The notes under the pieces were generated by a model. It had not been told where the DNA came from, ran no database searches, and was given only the letters and a program-made list of their open reading frames with translations. A DNA stretch of 64,000 bases from Allobosea sp. OK403 (GTDB lineage: Bacteria; Pseudomonadota; Alphaproteobacteria; Rhizobiales; Beijerinckiaceae): contig NZ_FOQV01000001.1 in the NCBI RefSeq assembly GCF_900113835.1, positions 1 to 64,000 on the forward strand, given 5' to 3'. How positions within the stretch are numbered: position 1 is the first letter of the stretch; each line of letters begins with the position of its first letter. Below are positions 34,451 through 42,566 of this stretch, piece after piece. The position numbers and the translations under genes are program-made.

Positions 34451-35991
34451 GCCGTCGCTGCGACCACGGCGGCCCAGGGGCTGGTCGGATGAGCCATGCC
34501 GATGAAACCGCCCGTGGGGGCGGCCATCACGGCCGAGGGAATCGAGAAATTCACCGGATAGAGCGTGTCCTCGACGATTTCGACCGGGAAGGCGGTGGCG
34601 ACGGTCGCGGCGACATCGGCCTCGGCACGCGCATCGATCTTGATGCACGGCGTCGAGGCGTCAATGCGCGGGCGATGGAAGGCCTCCTCGAGCGAGAGGC
34701 CGAAATCGGCAAGGCCGGAGATCAATTGCAGCACCGTCGGGAAGATGGTGCGCCCGCCCGCTGCCCCGATGGCGAGCACCGGGCGGCCGTTTTGGCTCAG
34801 CACCAGCGGGCACATATTGGCGAGCGGCTTTTGGCCGGCCGCGATGCTGTTGGGCTGGCCGGGACGGGGATCGAACCACATCATGCCGTTGTTCATGAAG
34901 ATGCCGGCATTGGGCAGCGCGACCTTGGCCCCGAAGCGCGAGAGCAGCGTGTTGGTCAGCGAGACCATGGTGCCGTTGCGATCGACCACGCTGACATGGG
35001 AGGTGCAGCCGGCTTGCGGTGTCGCGGCATGGCCGAGCGTGGTCAGGCGCGTCGCATAAGCCTCGCGGATCGCGCTGGCATAAAGCAGGGCGGTCTGGGC
35101 CGGCGTGGTCGCGCGCGAGAGCGGGCCGTTTTCGAGCCGGTTGGCTGCGTCGAGAAAGCTCGGCCCGCCGCTCAGGCCGGGCAGTGCCGCGATGTCGAAA
35201 TCGCGATAGCGGCCGGCGAGCGCCGGCGCCCAGGCGACCTCATAGGCGGCAAGGTCACTGGCGCGGATCGGCGAGCCGCCGGCTTCGAGATCGGCCGCGA
35301 TCATGCGGGCACTCTCGCCCTCGTAGAAATCGCGCGCGCCGGCCTTGGCCAGCCGTCGCAGCAATGCGGCCTTGCGCGCCATCGGCTTGAACCGTCGCGT
35401 ATCGGCCCCGGCCTTGGGCGGGTGCCCGTTATCCAATAGCAGCGCCGCCGCAGCCGGATCGCGGGAGAGGCCGGCCGTGTCGATCGCGATGCAGAGCGCT
35501 GCGAACCAGTCGATCTCCAGCCCGCGCTCGGCATGTTCGATCACCGGCTGCAGCGCCTCTTCCCAGGAGAGCGTGCCATGGCGTGCGAGCGCCGCCGCAA
35601 AGCCCGCGATCGCGCCGGGCACGCAGATCGCGCCATAGCCCGAGACGTTGCGCTCGTCGACGACTGCCGGCCAGGCGAACCAGTTGCCGCTCTGGCCATC
35701 GGTCAGCGGATAATCGGCCGGATCTAGCCCGGCCGCAGCGCGGACATTGAAGTCGAGCGTCTCGGTGGCGCCGGTCGCGCCATCGGCATGGACGAGAAAG
35801 CCGCCGCCGCCGACCCCAGACAGCCAGGGCTCGACGGTGCTCAGCACCAGCGCCGTGACGACGGCGGCATCCATCGCATTGCCGCCGCGCGAGAGCACCG
35901 CGGCTCCGGCCTCGGCCGCATGACGGTTCTGTGCGGCGACAAGCCCATGGGGCGAATGGACGGCGGGCCTCTGGACGGTGAAGGTCTGCAT
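34447..35991 (-). CDS. Gamma-glutamyltransferase family protein (second copy)
   Basis: A 514-residue GGT-family Ntn hydrolase. The nucleophile Thr is in GCTSHVSVVDRNGTMVSLTN (about residue 330) at the large/small subunit border. The small subunit contains FMNNGMMWFDPRPG and the GAAGGRTIFPTVLQ segment. It has no signal peptide. It differs clearly from the GGT at 24.8 kb and is embedded in the dpp-like operon, so it likely processes gamma-glutamyl or acyl peptides imported by that transporter. It overlaps dppD-like by 4 bp and the deacetylase stop by 1 bp. Confidence 0.9.
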   Translation of the reverse strand: MQTFTVQRPAVHSPHGLVAAQNRHAAEAGAAVLSRGGNAMDAAVVTALVLSTVEPWLSGVGGGGFLVHADGATGATETLDFNVRAAAGLDPADYPLTDGQSGNWFAWPAVVDERNVSGYGAICVPGAIAGFAAALARHGTLSWEEALQPVIEHAERGLEIDWFAALCIAIDTAGLSRDPAAAALLLDNGHPPKAGADTRRFKPMARKAALLRRLAKAGARDFYEGESARMIAADLEAGGSPIRASDLAAYEVAWAPALAGRYRDFDIAALPGLSGGPSFLDAANRLENGPLSRATTPAQTALLYASAIREAYATRLTTLGHAATPQAGCTSHVSVVDRNGTMVSLTNTLLSRFGAKVALPNAGIFMNNGMMWFDPRPGQPNSIAAGQKPLANMCPLVLSQNGRPVLAIGAAGGRTIFPTVLQLISGLADFGLSLEEAFHRPRIDASTPCIKIDARAEADVAATVATAFPVEIVEDTLYPVNFSIPSAVMAAPTGGFIGMAHPTSPWAAVVAATA

Positions 35992-36887
35992 CAGCGCGGG
36001 GCCTTGAAGCGGAGCGGGCCGCTGGGCTCGGGCAGCCGCAGCGGCACGCTGAAGCGCTCGGCATTGCTGCTCGCGGCATGATGGGCGGCGAGATCGCCGA
36101 CGGTCGCGATCCAGACGCCGTCCGAGGTGGTGACGGCGTCGAGCAGCTTTTCCAGCATCCGGACCCGGCCGGCGCGGCCGGAGATCCAGTCATGGATCGT
36201 CAGCATCATCATCCGGCCCTCGCGATGCAGCACCTGCCATTCGTCGAGCCAGGCCTCGAGGACGCCGCCTTGCGGGGAGGGCGGGGCGCGGTCTGTCGGG
36301 CTGCCGGTGAAGCGGAAATAGATCGCGTCATCGACCGCCCAGAGCACCGGCACCTGGGTCACGCCGTCGATCGTATAGGGATGGTCGAAGCCCATCAGCG
36401 AGGAATCATAGAGCCCGCGCCGCTTCACCTCCGCCAGCATGGCCGGCGTCATCTCCCAGGCCGGCGAGCGGAAGCCCTTCGGCACGATACCGGCTTGGGC
36501 TTTGAACAAGGCAAGCGATTCATCGAGCGCGCGGGCGAATTCATCCGGACCGGCCTCGGTCGCGATCTCATGGAAATAGCCGTGCAGGCCGATCTCATGG
36601 CCGCGTTCGACGAAGGCCGGCAGCAATTCGGGATGGTTTTTCGCCACCAGGCCCGGCACGAACATCGTCGCTTTGACGCTGTAGCGGTCGAGCAGATCGA
36701 GGATGCGCCAGATGCCGATGCGCGGGCCGAACAGCCGCTGCTCGATCTGCCCGAGCGTGGCGGGGGCGTCGGCAGCGAGGTTCCACTGATAAGGGCTTTC
36801 GGCATCGACATCGATGCTGAAGCAGAAGGCGCTGGTCTTGCCGGCAGGCCATTCATAGGCGGCGCGGGGGAAGGTCGCTGGGGTCAT
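35991..36887 (-). CDS. Polysaccharide deacetylase family protein (NodB fold, PuuE-like branch)
   Basis: A 298-residue carbohydrate esterase 4-fold protein. The ATG at 36887 has a strong GGAGG site; an upstream ATG at 36902 would overlap the SDR gene. The NodB motifs are visible: motif 1 SIDVDAES with the catalytic Asp and motif 2 HEIGLHGYFHE with the metal His pair, then FRSPAWEMTP. The long insert and absence of a signal peptide resemble cytoplasmic members that hydrolyse amides (PuuE allantoinase-like) rather than cell-wall enzymes. In a peptide transporter/GGT operon, an amidohydrolase role is plausible. Confidence 0.85.
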   Translation of the reverse strand: MTPATFPRAAYEWPAGKTSAFCFSIDVDAESPYQWNLAADAPATLGQIEQRLFGPRIGIWRILDLLDRYSVKATMFVPGLVAKNHPELLPAFVERGHEIGLHGYFHEIATEAGPDEFARALDESLALFKAQAGIVPKGFRSPAWEMTPAMLAEVKRRGLYDSSLMGFDHPYTIDGVTQVPVLWAVDDAIYFRFTGSPTDRAPPSPQGGVLEAWLDEWQVLHREGRMMMLTIHDWISGRAGRVRMLEKLLDAVTTSDGVWIATVGDLAAHHAASSNAERFSVPLRLPEPSGPLRFKAPR

Positions 36888-36898
36888 CGACGCCTCCT

Positions 36899-37684
36899 TC
36901 AAAGCGCGCTCTTCTTGTCCTGATGGACCGCGAGCGAGCCGATTGAATTGCCGCCATCGACCGTCAGTGTTGCGCCGGTGACATAGGATGACAGATCGCT
37001 GGCGAGGTAGAGCAGGGCGTTGCCGACATCCTCGCGCGAGGATGGCCGGCCGAGCGGGATCTGCGAGATCGTGCTCTGGATATGCGCGTCGGTCAGTCCG
37101 CTGACCTTGCTGCCGGCGGCGAAGCCCGGTTCGAGCGCATTCGAGCGGATGCCGTATTCGGCGAGCTCGACGCCGAAACCCTTGGTCAATCGGTCGAGTG
37201 CCGTCTTGGAGGTGGAATAGACCGCGGCCGTGCGGCGCATCTTGCGCGAGGCGCCCGAGGAGATGTTGATGATCGAGCCCTTGACGCCCTTGCGCACCAT
37301 CTGCGTCGCGATCTCGCGGGTCAGGATGAAGGGCGCGCGCAGATTGACCGAGAAGATCCGGTCGAACTCCTCCGTCGAGGTGTCGAGCAGGAAGCCGCTG
37401 GGATAGATCCCGGCATTGTTGACGAGGATATCGACCGCCCCCCAGCGCTGGCCGATCTCGGCGGCAAGCGCCTTGATCGAGGCCTCGTCGGTCAGGTCGG
37501 CGGGCTTGGTGAAGCTGTCGGGACCGAGGTCAAGCGAGGCAGCCAAGGCGTCGAGCTCGCCGGCTTTCGCATCGGTCAGAGCCAGCGTCGCTCCGGCCTC
37601 GTGCAACGTCTGCGCGATCCAGCGCCCGATCACGCCGCAGGCGCCGGTGACGAGCGCGCGCTTTCCCTTGATGTCGTCGAACAT
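36899..37684 (-). CDS. Short-chain dehydrogenase/reductase in the dpp-like operon
   Basis: A 261-residue classical SDR. The Rossmann motif is TGACGVIG, NNAG is in DILVNNAGIYPSG, the catalytic Ser is in NISSGAS and the active site is YSTSK. It ends with the usual TVDGGNSIG block. The ATG at 37684 has AGGA 8 nt upstream; in-frame starts at 37690 and 37699 are possible. A palindromic repeat separates it from dppC-like upstream, while the deacetylase follows 11 bp downstream. Confidence 0.87.
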   Translation of the reverse strand: MFDDIKGKRALVTGACGVIGRWIAQTLHEAGATLALTDAKAGELDALAASLDLGPDSFTKPADLTDEASIKALAAEIGQRWGAVDILVNNAGIYPSGFLLDTSTEEFDRIFSVNLRAPFILTREIATQMVRKGVKGSIINISSGASRKMRRTAAVYSTSKTALDRLTKGFGVELAEYGIRSNALEPGFAAGSKVSGLTDAHIQSTISQIPLGRPSSREDVGNALLYLASDLSSYVTGATLTVDGGNSIGSLAVHQDKKSAL

Positions 37685-37723
37685 GGTCATGATCCTCATA
37701 GGCGTGACGGAAAATACAACCGC

Positions 37724-37858
37724 GCCGTCGTCCCGGGCGACCGGAGGGAGACCCGGGATCCATTCCTGAAGCGTTCCGGAATGGATCCCGGGTCTACGCG
37801 GAGTTTATCCTTGGGCCGATCGAAGATCGGACCCGAGGGCTCCGCCCGGGACGACGGC
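37724..37858. repeat. Long palindromic repeat inside the dpp-like operon
   Basis: Outer arms GCCGTCGTCCCGGGCG and CGCCCGGGACGACGGC are perfect. An inner pair CCCGGGATCCATTCC/GGAATGGATCCCGGG lies at 37751-37793. It sits between the dppC-like and SDR genes and may modulate downstream expression or mRNA stability. Confidence 0.85.
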
Positions 37859-37912
37859 ACGGTTTGATCAACGGCCATTGCGATTGAAATCAGGAGCTGC
37901 ACGGCATCATGC

Positions 37913-38764
37913 TCAGCGGAAACGGGGGTCGAGGCGGTCGCGCACGGCGTCGCCGGTCAGGTTGACGGCAAGCACGAGCACGAACAGGCAAAGCCCCGGA
38001 AGGGTCGCGACCCACCAGGCGGTGGCGACGTAGTTGCGGCCCGTCGAGAGCATCGCGCCCCAGCTCGCTGTCGGCGGCTGGACGCCCAGGCCCAGGAAGG
38101 AGAGCCCGGCCTCGAACAGCACCATCAGCCCGAATTCGAGCGTCGCGACGACAGAAACCGCGCCGATGATATTGGGCAGGAGATGGCGGAAGAGGACGCG
38201 CGGCGCGCTGGCGCCCATCAGCGCCGCAAGCCGGACATAAGGCATGGTCGCGATCGAGAGCGTCTGGCTGTAGGCGACGCGGGCGTAGCGCGGCCAGCGC
38301 GTCAAGGCGAGCACCAGGACGACATTGACGAGGCTCGGCCCCAGCACCGCGACGGTGATGATTGCCAGCAGCACGGCTGGGATCGAGAGGAAGACGTCGA
38401 CGACGCGCATCACCGCGACCTCGATCCAGCCGCGCCGGTAGCCCGCGATCATGCCGAGCGTGGTGCCGACCGTGCCCGACAGGATGACCGAGGCGAAGGC
38501 GACGATCAGCGAGACGCGCGCGCCATGGATGATGCGGCTGAGCAGATCGCGGCCGAGCTCGTCGCTGCCGAGCCAGTAATGGAAGCTGCGCGAGACCGTG
38601 CCGGGCGGCTTCAGGCGGCCGACCAGGTTCTGGGCATTGGGGTCATAGGGCGCGAGCCAGGGCGCCAGGATCGCAGCCAGTGCCACCAGAGCGACGATCG
38701 CCAGCGGCCACCAGCGCCAGAGCTGGCGCTTGCGGCGCGCAGGCGAGGCAGCAACAGCGCTCAT
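37913..38764 (-). CDS. Dipeptide ABC transporter permease (DppC-like)
   Basis: A 283-residue inner-membrane permease. It has an N-terminal cytoplasmic segment, a first membrane helix (WPLAIVALVALAAILAPWLA), the periplasmic YDPNAQNLVGRLKPPGTVSR and the LGSDELGRDLLSRIIHGARVSL block diagnostic of DppC/OppC. The EAA loop is AALMGASAPRVLFRHLLPNI. It overlaps the dppB-like stop by 4 bp. Confidence 0.92.
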   Translation of the reverse strand: MSAVAASPARRKRQLWRWWPLAIVALVALAAILAPWLAPYDPNAQNLVGRLKPPGTVSRSFHYWLGSDELGRDLLSRIIHGARVSLIVAFASVILSGTVGTTLGMIAGYRRGWIEVAVMRVVDVFLSIPAVLLAIITVAVLGPSLVNVVLVLALTRWPRYARVAYSQTLSIATMPYVRLAALMGASAPRVLFRHLLPNIIGAVSVVATLEFGLMVLFEAGLSFLGLGVQPPTASWGAMLSTGRNYVATAWWVATLPGLCLFVLVLAVNLTGDAVRDRLDPRFR

Positions 38765-39687
38765 CGCCCGCCATCCAGCACGATGCGCGGATCGACCAGG
38801 CTGTAGAGTAGGTCCGAGATCAGGTTCAGCGCCACGGTGACGAAGGCGCCCATCAGCACGACGCCCTGCACGATCATGAAATCGCGCGCCAGGATCGCCT
38901 GCACGGTGACCTGCCCGATGCCGGGCCAGGCGAAGACCGTTTCGACGATGACGGCGCCGGCGAGCAGGTTCGAGATTTCGAGCGCCGCGACCGTGATCAG
39001 CGGGATCGAGGCGTTGCGGGCGATGTGGCGGAGGAGCAGGCGCCCGGTGCGGACGCCGCGCGAGCGGGCGGTGCGGGCATAATCCTTCGACAATTCGTCG
39101 AGCAGGGCCGAGCGCGTGATGCGCGCGAAGGTCGCCATCGAGAGCAGGCCGAGCGCGAAGGACGGCATCACCAGATGCGAGAGGTCGCCGGTCGAGGAGG
39201 GCGGCAGCCAGCCGAGCAGCACCGAGAAGACCAGGATCATCAGGATGCCGCTCCAGAAGGTCGGCATGCTCTGGGCCGCGAGCACGAAACCGGCCGCGAG
39301 CTTGGCGATCGGCTTGTCGCGGAACACCGCAAGCAGGATGCCGATCGGCACGCCGATGCCGCAGGCGACGAGAAGCGCGCCCGCCGCCAGCATCAGCGTA
39401 TAGGGCAGGCGCGAGGCGATGATCGTCATCACCGGCACGCGCTGCACGACGGACTGGCCGAGGTCGAAGCGGGCGAGATCGGCCAGGAAGTCGAGATACT
39501 GGATCAGCAGCGGCCGGTCGAAGCCCATGGCATGGCGCAGCGCGTCGACATCGGCCTTGGTCGCCGTCTCCGGCACCAACAGATAGGTCGGGTCGCCGGT
39601 CAGGCGCTGGACGAAGAAGATCAGCGTCACCACCCCGATGATGGTGGCGAGCGCCTGTCCGGCACGCCTGAGCAGGAAGCCTTGCAC
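38761..39687 (-). CDS. Dipeptide ABC transporter permease (DppB-like)
   Basis: A 308-residue inner-membrane permease with the standard N-terminus (FLLRRAGQALATIIGVVTLIFFVQRLTGDP) of DppB/OppB. The EAA loop region reads DYARTARSRGVRTGRLLLRHIARN, and the C-terminal LISDLLYSLVDPRI is typical. It starts 6 bp after the dppA-like gene. Confidence 0.92.
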   Translation of the reverse strand: MQGFLLRRAGQALATIIGVVTLIFFVQRLTGDPTYLLVPETATKADVDALRHAMGFDRPLLIQYLDFLADLARFDLGQSVVQRVPVMTIIASRLPYTLMLAAGALLVACGIGVPIGILLAVFRDKPIAKLAAGFVLAAQSMPTFWSGILMILVFSVLLGWLPPSSTGDLSHLVMPSFALGLLSMATFARITRSALLDELSKDYARTARSRGVRTGRLLLRHIARNASIPLITVAALEISNLLAGAVIVETVFAWPGIGQVTVQAILARDFMIVQGVVLMGAFVTVALNLISDLLYSLVDPRIVLDGGR

Positions 39688-39693
39688 GATACC

Positions 39694-41202
39694 TCAGTCC
39701 GTCCAGCTCATGCGGTTGAGGAACATGCTTTCATTCGGCGTCGGCTTGAACTGCAGGTTCTTGGTCGCGCCGTAGATCACCGCCGCCTGGTAGAGCGGCA
39801 CCAGCGGGGCTTCCGCGGCGATGATCTCGTGGACCTGTTTATAGGCGGCAAGCCGCTTGTCCTTGTCGAGCGTCTGGCGCGCCTCTTCGAGCAGGCTGTC
39901 GGCCTTGGGGTTGCGATAAGCCGACCAGCCGCTGCTCTTGTGGATCAGCGGGAAGAGCACGCCGTCGGCATCCTGGCAGGCGCAGGACCAGCGACCGAAG
40001 CTCAGCGTCGAGGTCGCCTCCGGCCCCGCCTGCGAGCGCTTGAGGTAGCTCGCCATGTCCGACATCGCGATCTTGACGTTGAGGCCGGCATCGTTGAGCT
40101 GCTGCTGGATCGCCTGGACGATGCGCTGGTCGAAGACCGGCGAGGTCGAGAGCTCGATCTCGGCCTTCGCCGCCGGGCCGGCCTCAGCGACGAGCGCCTT
40201 GGCCTTGGCGAGGTCGTAGCCCGGTCCTTTGAGGCCCTCGATCCAGCCGAAGCTCGCCGGCGTCAGCAATTGCGAGACCGGCTTGTCGAAGCCGCCGAGC
40301 AGGCCGTCGACCAGCCCTTCCTTGTCGATGGCATAGGCCGCCGCCAGCCTGAGCTTGACGTTGTCGAAGGGCGGCTTGACCGTGTTGAGGCGCAGATAGG
40401 CGACGCGCTCGGTCAGGCCGATCAGGGCCTTGGCCTTGGTCGCGGATTTGAGCTGGCCGGCCTGGTCTGAATCGAGCGTCACACCGAGATCGCTGGTCCC
40501 GGCCTGCAGATTGGCGAGCCGCGTCGCCCCGTCCGGCACGGCGCGGAAGATCACGGCCGGGAAGGGGCCTTTGTCGCCCCAATAGGCGTCATTGCGCACA
40601 AGCGAGACCTGCACGCCGCGCTGCCAGTTTTCGAATTTATAGGGCCCGCTGCCGACGGGTTTCAGGTTGAAGGCGTCCTTGCCGACCGCCTCGACGATGG
40701 CCTTGGGCACGATCGAGAGTTTGACCAGCTGGGCGAGCAGGGCGGGATAGGCGCCGTTGGTGGTGAGCTTGATCTTGGTCGGCGAGAGCGCGGTCGCATC
40801 GGTAATCTTGTCGAACTGGCCGAGCTGCGGGCTGCCGAATTTCGGATCGGTGATGCGCTTGACGCTGTAGGCGACGTCATCCGCCGTCAGCTTCGAGCCG
40901 TCATGGAAGGTGATGTCGGGCCGCAGCTCGAACTCGATTTCCGTGTCGGAGAGGTACTTCCAGCTGGTGGCCACCTGCGGGACGATCTCGCCCTTGTCGT
41001 CGCGGGTGACGAGATTGTCGAAGATATTGCGGTAGACATAGTAGCTGTCGGGGTTCCACTGCACCTGCGGATCGAGCGAAGACGGCTCGTTGACGAGGTC
41101 GACGACGAGCCGCTCCTTCGAGGCCTGGGCCGGAGCAGCACCGAGCGCGAGCACGGCGGCCAAGGCGGCCGCGACATGAGTGGTCCGCGAGAGAATGCTC
41201 AT
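39694..41202 (-). CDS. Dipeptide/oligopeptide ABC substrate-binding protein (DppA-like)
   Basis: A 502-residue periplasmic binding protein of family 5. The ATG at 41202 is preceded by AAGGAG with 8-nt spacing; a GTG one codon earlier is possible. A Sec signal ends at AQA (about residue 28). Family features are LVNEPSSLDPQVQ at the mature start and ELRPDITFHDGSKLTADDV near residue 95. The start touches the gntR stop (TGATG). The ligand is probably a peptide or opine-like compound. Confidence 0.92.
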   Translation of the reverse strand: MSILSRTTHVAAALAAVLALGAAPAQASKERLVVDLVNEPSSLDPQVQWNPDSYYVYRNIFDNLVTRDDKGEIVPQVATSWKYLSDTEIEFELRPDITFHDGSKLTADDVAYSVKRITDPKFGSPQLGQFDKITDATALSPTKIKLTTNGAYPALLAQLVKLSIVPKAIVEAVGKDAFNLKPVGSGPYKFENWQRGVQVSLVRNDAYWGDKGPFPAVIFRAVPDGATRLANLQAGTSDLGVTLDSDQAGQLKSATKAKALIGLTERVAYLRLNTVKPPFDNVKLRLAAAYAIDKEGLVDGLLGGFDKPVSQLLTPASFGWIEGLKGPGYDLAKAKALVAEAGPAAKAEIELSTSPVFDQRIVQAIQQQLNDAGLNVKIAMSDMASYLKRSQAGPEATSTLSFGRWSCACQDADGVLFPLIHKSSGWSAYRNPKADSLLEEARQTLDKDKRLAAYKQVHEIIAAEAPLVPLYQAAVIYGATKNLQFKPTPNESMFLNRMSWTD

Positions 41203-41996
41203 CACTGCTGCTCCTTCGAGAGGGGGATCGGGAGAGGGATCGGAGTGTCCGTGGTTGCGGTCGCGGACCGCGCCGTGCGCCGGCGCGCCGAGCGGGCCGC
41301 CGGCTGCGCCAGGCGAGCCGACATCGCCATGAAGCCATGGGCGAGGGCATTGGCGAAGCGCTCGTTCTCCTGCGTGATCGCGAAGCGGGCAGCGTCCGCA
41401 TCGCCCGCGATCAGCGCTGCCGCCAGCGCGCGCCGATCGGGCGGCGCGACGGGGTGGCCCGCGAGCTCGAGCAGGCGCAGGATGCGGTCGGTGTGGTCCC
41501 AGATCTCGCCGAGCCAGCGCCGGGTGAAGGCGCCGGCGCTGATGACGAGCAGATCACGCAATTGCCGCTCGGCCAGGCGCGCCGTCGCCAGGGCGGCGGG
41601 CTCGCTACGGCCAAAGACCGATTCCATCACGCCGAGCAGCGAAATCAGCAGGTCGCGCGCCTGTCCGTTGAGGCGCTGCGCCGCGAGCGACGGCTCGAGC
41701 CTGCGGCGGCCATCCAGCATCGCCTCGATCAGCGCGCCGTCCACCGGAGCGATGCGCCAGCCCTGCCTGGCGTGCCGGCTGACGAAGCCCTCGCCCGACA
41801 AGGCGGTCAGCGCGACGCGGATGCCGGCCCGGCCGAGGCTGAAGCGCTCGACCAGGGCAGCCTCGTGGATGAAATCGCCCGGTGCGAGTTCGCAGGCGAT
41901 CACCGCCTTGCGCAAACGCCGGGTCGCGACATCCATCCGCGCCTCGGCGGCGGGCAGGGTCACAGACGGGGCGAAGGGGGAGGAGGTGTCGAGCAT
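41202..41996 (-). CDS. GntR-family regulator heading the dpp-like operon
   Basis: A 264-residue GntR protein with an FCD-type C-terminal domain. The helix-turn-helix region reads LRKAVIACELAPGDFIHEAALVERFSLGRAGIRVALTAL (about residues 22-60). The ATG at 41996 lacks a strong ribosome site, so the start is uncertain. The Arg/Ala/Thr-rich C-terminal tail (ARRRTARSATATTDTPIPLP) is unusual. The stop overlaps the dppA-like start by 1 bp, so the regulator is co-transcribed with the transporter it presumably controls. A TTGTGA inverted repeat lies 20 bp upstream. Confidence 0.85.
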   Translation of the reverse strand: MLDTSSPFAPSVTLPAAEARMDVATRRLRKAVIACELAPGDFIHEAALVERFSLGRAGIRVALTALSGEGFVSRHARQGWRIAPVDGALIEAMLDGRRRLEPSLAAQRLNGQARDLLISLLGVMESVFGRSEPAALATARLAERQLRDLLVISAGAFTRRWLGEIWDHTDRILRLLELAGHPVAPPDRRALAAALIAGDADAARFAITQENERFANALAHGFMAMSARLAQPAARSARRRTARSATATTDTPIPLPIPLSKEQQ

Positions 41997-42015
41997 GTCG
42001 GCAATCTGGAATGGT

Positions 42016-42041
42016 TTGTGAGATTTCACAAGTGGCTTGTG
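42016..42041. promoter_or_regulatory. Probable GntR operator
   Basis: TTGTGA-GATT-TCACAA forms a perfect inverted repeat at 42016-42031, with a further TTGTGA half-site at 42036-42041. It is placed 20-45 bp before the GntR start, in the operon's expected promoter region. Confidence 0.6.
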
Positions 42042-42113
42042 ACATCTTAATATCGGCGCGGAAGACCGCTGTGCGTGGGGCCAAGACCCGATTTGGTCAC
42101 GTGAGCCCTTATC

Positions 42114-42224
42114 CTGAGGAACCGCGTCAGCGGCGTCTCGAAGGATGTTCCAGATGGTTCCAGAGCCTCCTGGATCATCCTTCGAGACGCGCTTCCTGCG
42201 GAAGCGCTCCTCAGGATGAGGGCT
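42114..42224. repeat. Long palindromic repeat (CCTGAGGA type)
   Basis: Arms AGCCCTTATCCTGAGGA and TCCTCAGGATGAGGGCT (one mismatch), with an inner CGTCTCGAAGGATG/CATCCTTCGAGACG pair. Related units occur at 44067-44119 and, decayed, near 59242. Confidence 0.85.
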
Positions 42225-42316
42225 GAGGGCTAAGTGCGCAGCCTTGCCCGAAGGGAGAGGGCAGGGTGAGAGGGCTGCCGTTCGGCGCTGTGGCCGTGAC
42301 CTCACTGCTGCTCCAT

Positions 42317-42399
42317 CGTCATTGCGAGCGCAGCGAAGCAATCCAGGGGCGGCAGAGCTCGACGTCCCCCTGGATTGCTTCGCTGCGCTCGCAATGACG
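42317..42399. repeat. Perfect 33-bp inverted repeat (ATTGCGAGCGCAGCGAAGCA type)
   Basis: Arms 42317-42349 and 42367-42399 are perfectly complementary around a 17-nt loop. To my knowledge this is a palindrome type frequent in alphaproteobacterial intergenic regions. It lies between the divergent gntR and tagH units. Confidence 0.9.
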
Positions 42400-42456
42400 G
42401 CAAGTCGGCCATCCGATCTGGCCATCCCGATGCTTGCCGTCGCGATGCTTGCCTTG

Positions 42457-42498
42457 GACGTAAGGATTCTTTGACCTTTCCTTACGTCGCACTATGAT
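42457..42498 (+). promoter_or_regulatory. Sigma70-like promoter of tagH with an overlapping inverted repeat
   Basis: TTGACC (42471-42476), a 16-bp spacer and TATGAT (42493-42498) make a near-consensus promoter. A perfect 10-bp inverted repeat GACGTAAGGA/TCCTTACGTC (42457-42466 and 42479-42488) brackets the -35 box, as an operator would. Confidence 0.65.
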
Positions 42499-42566
42499 TT
42501 TCGCGTCGAGCCGTACGATACTTGCGTAGGATTACGTCCGGGCTTTGTGTGAACGGGAAACTGCGC

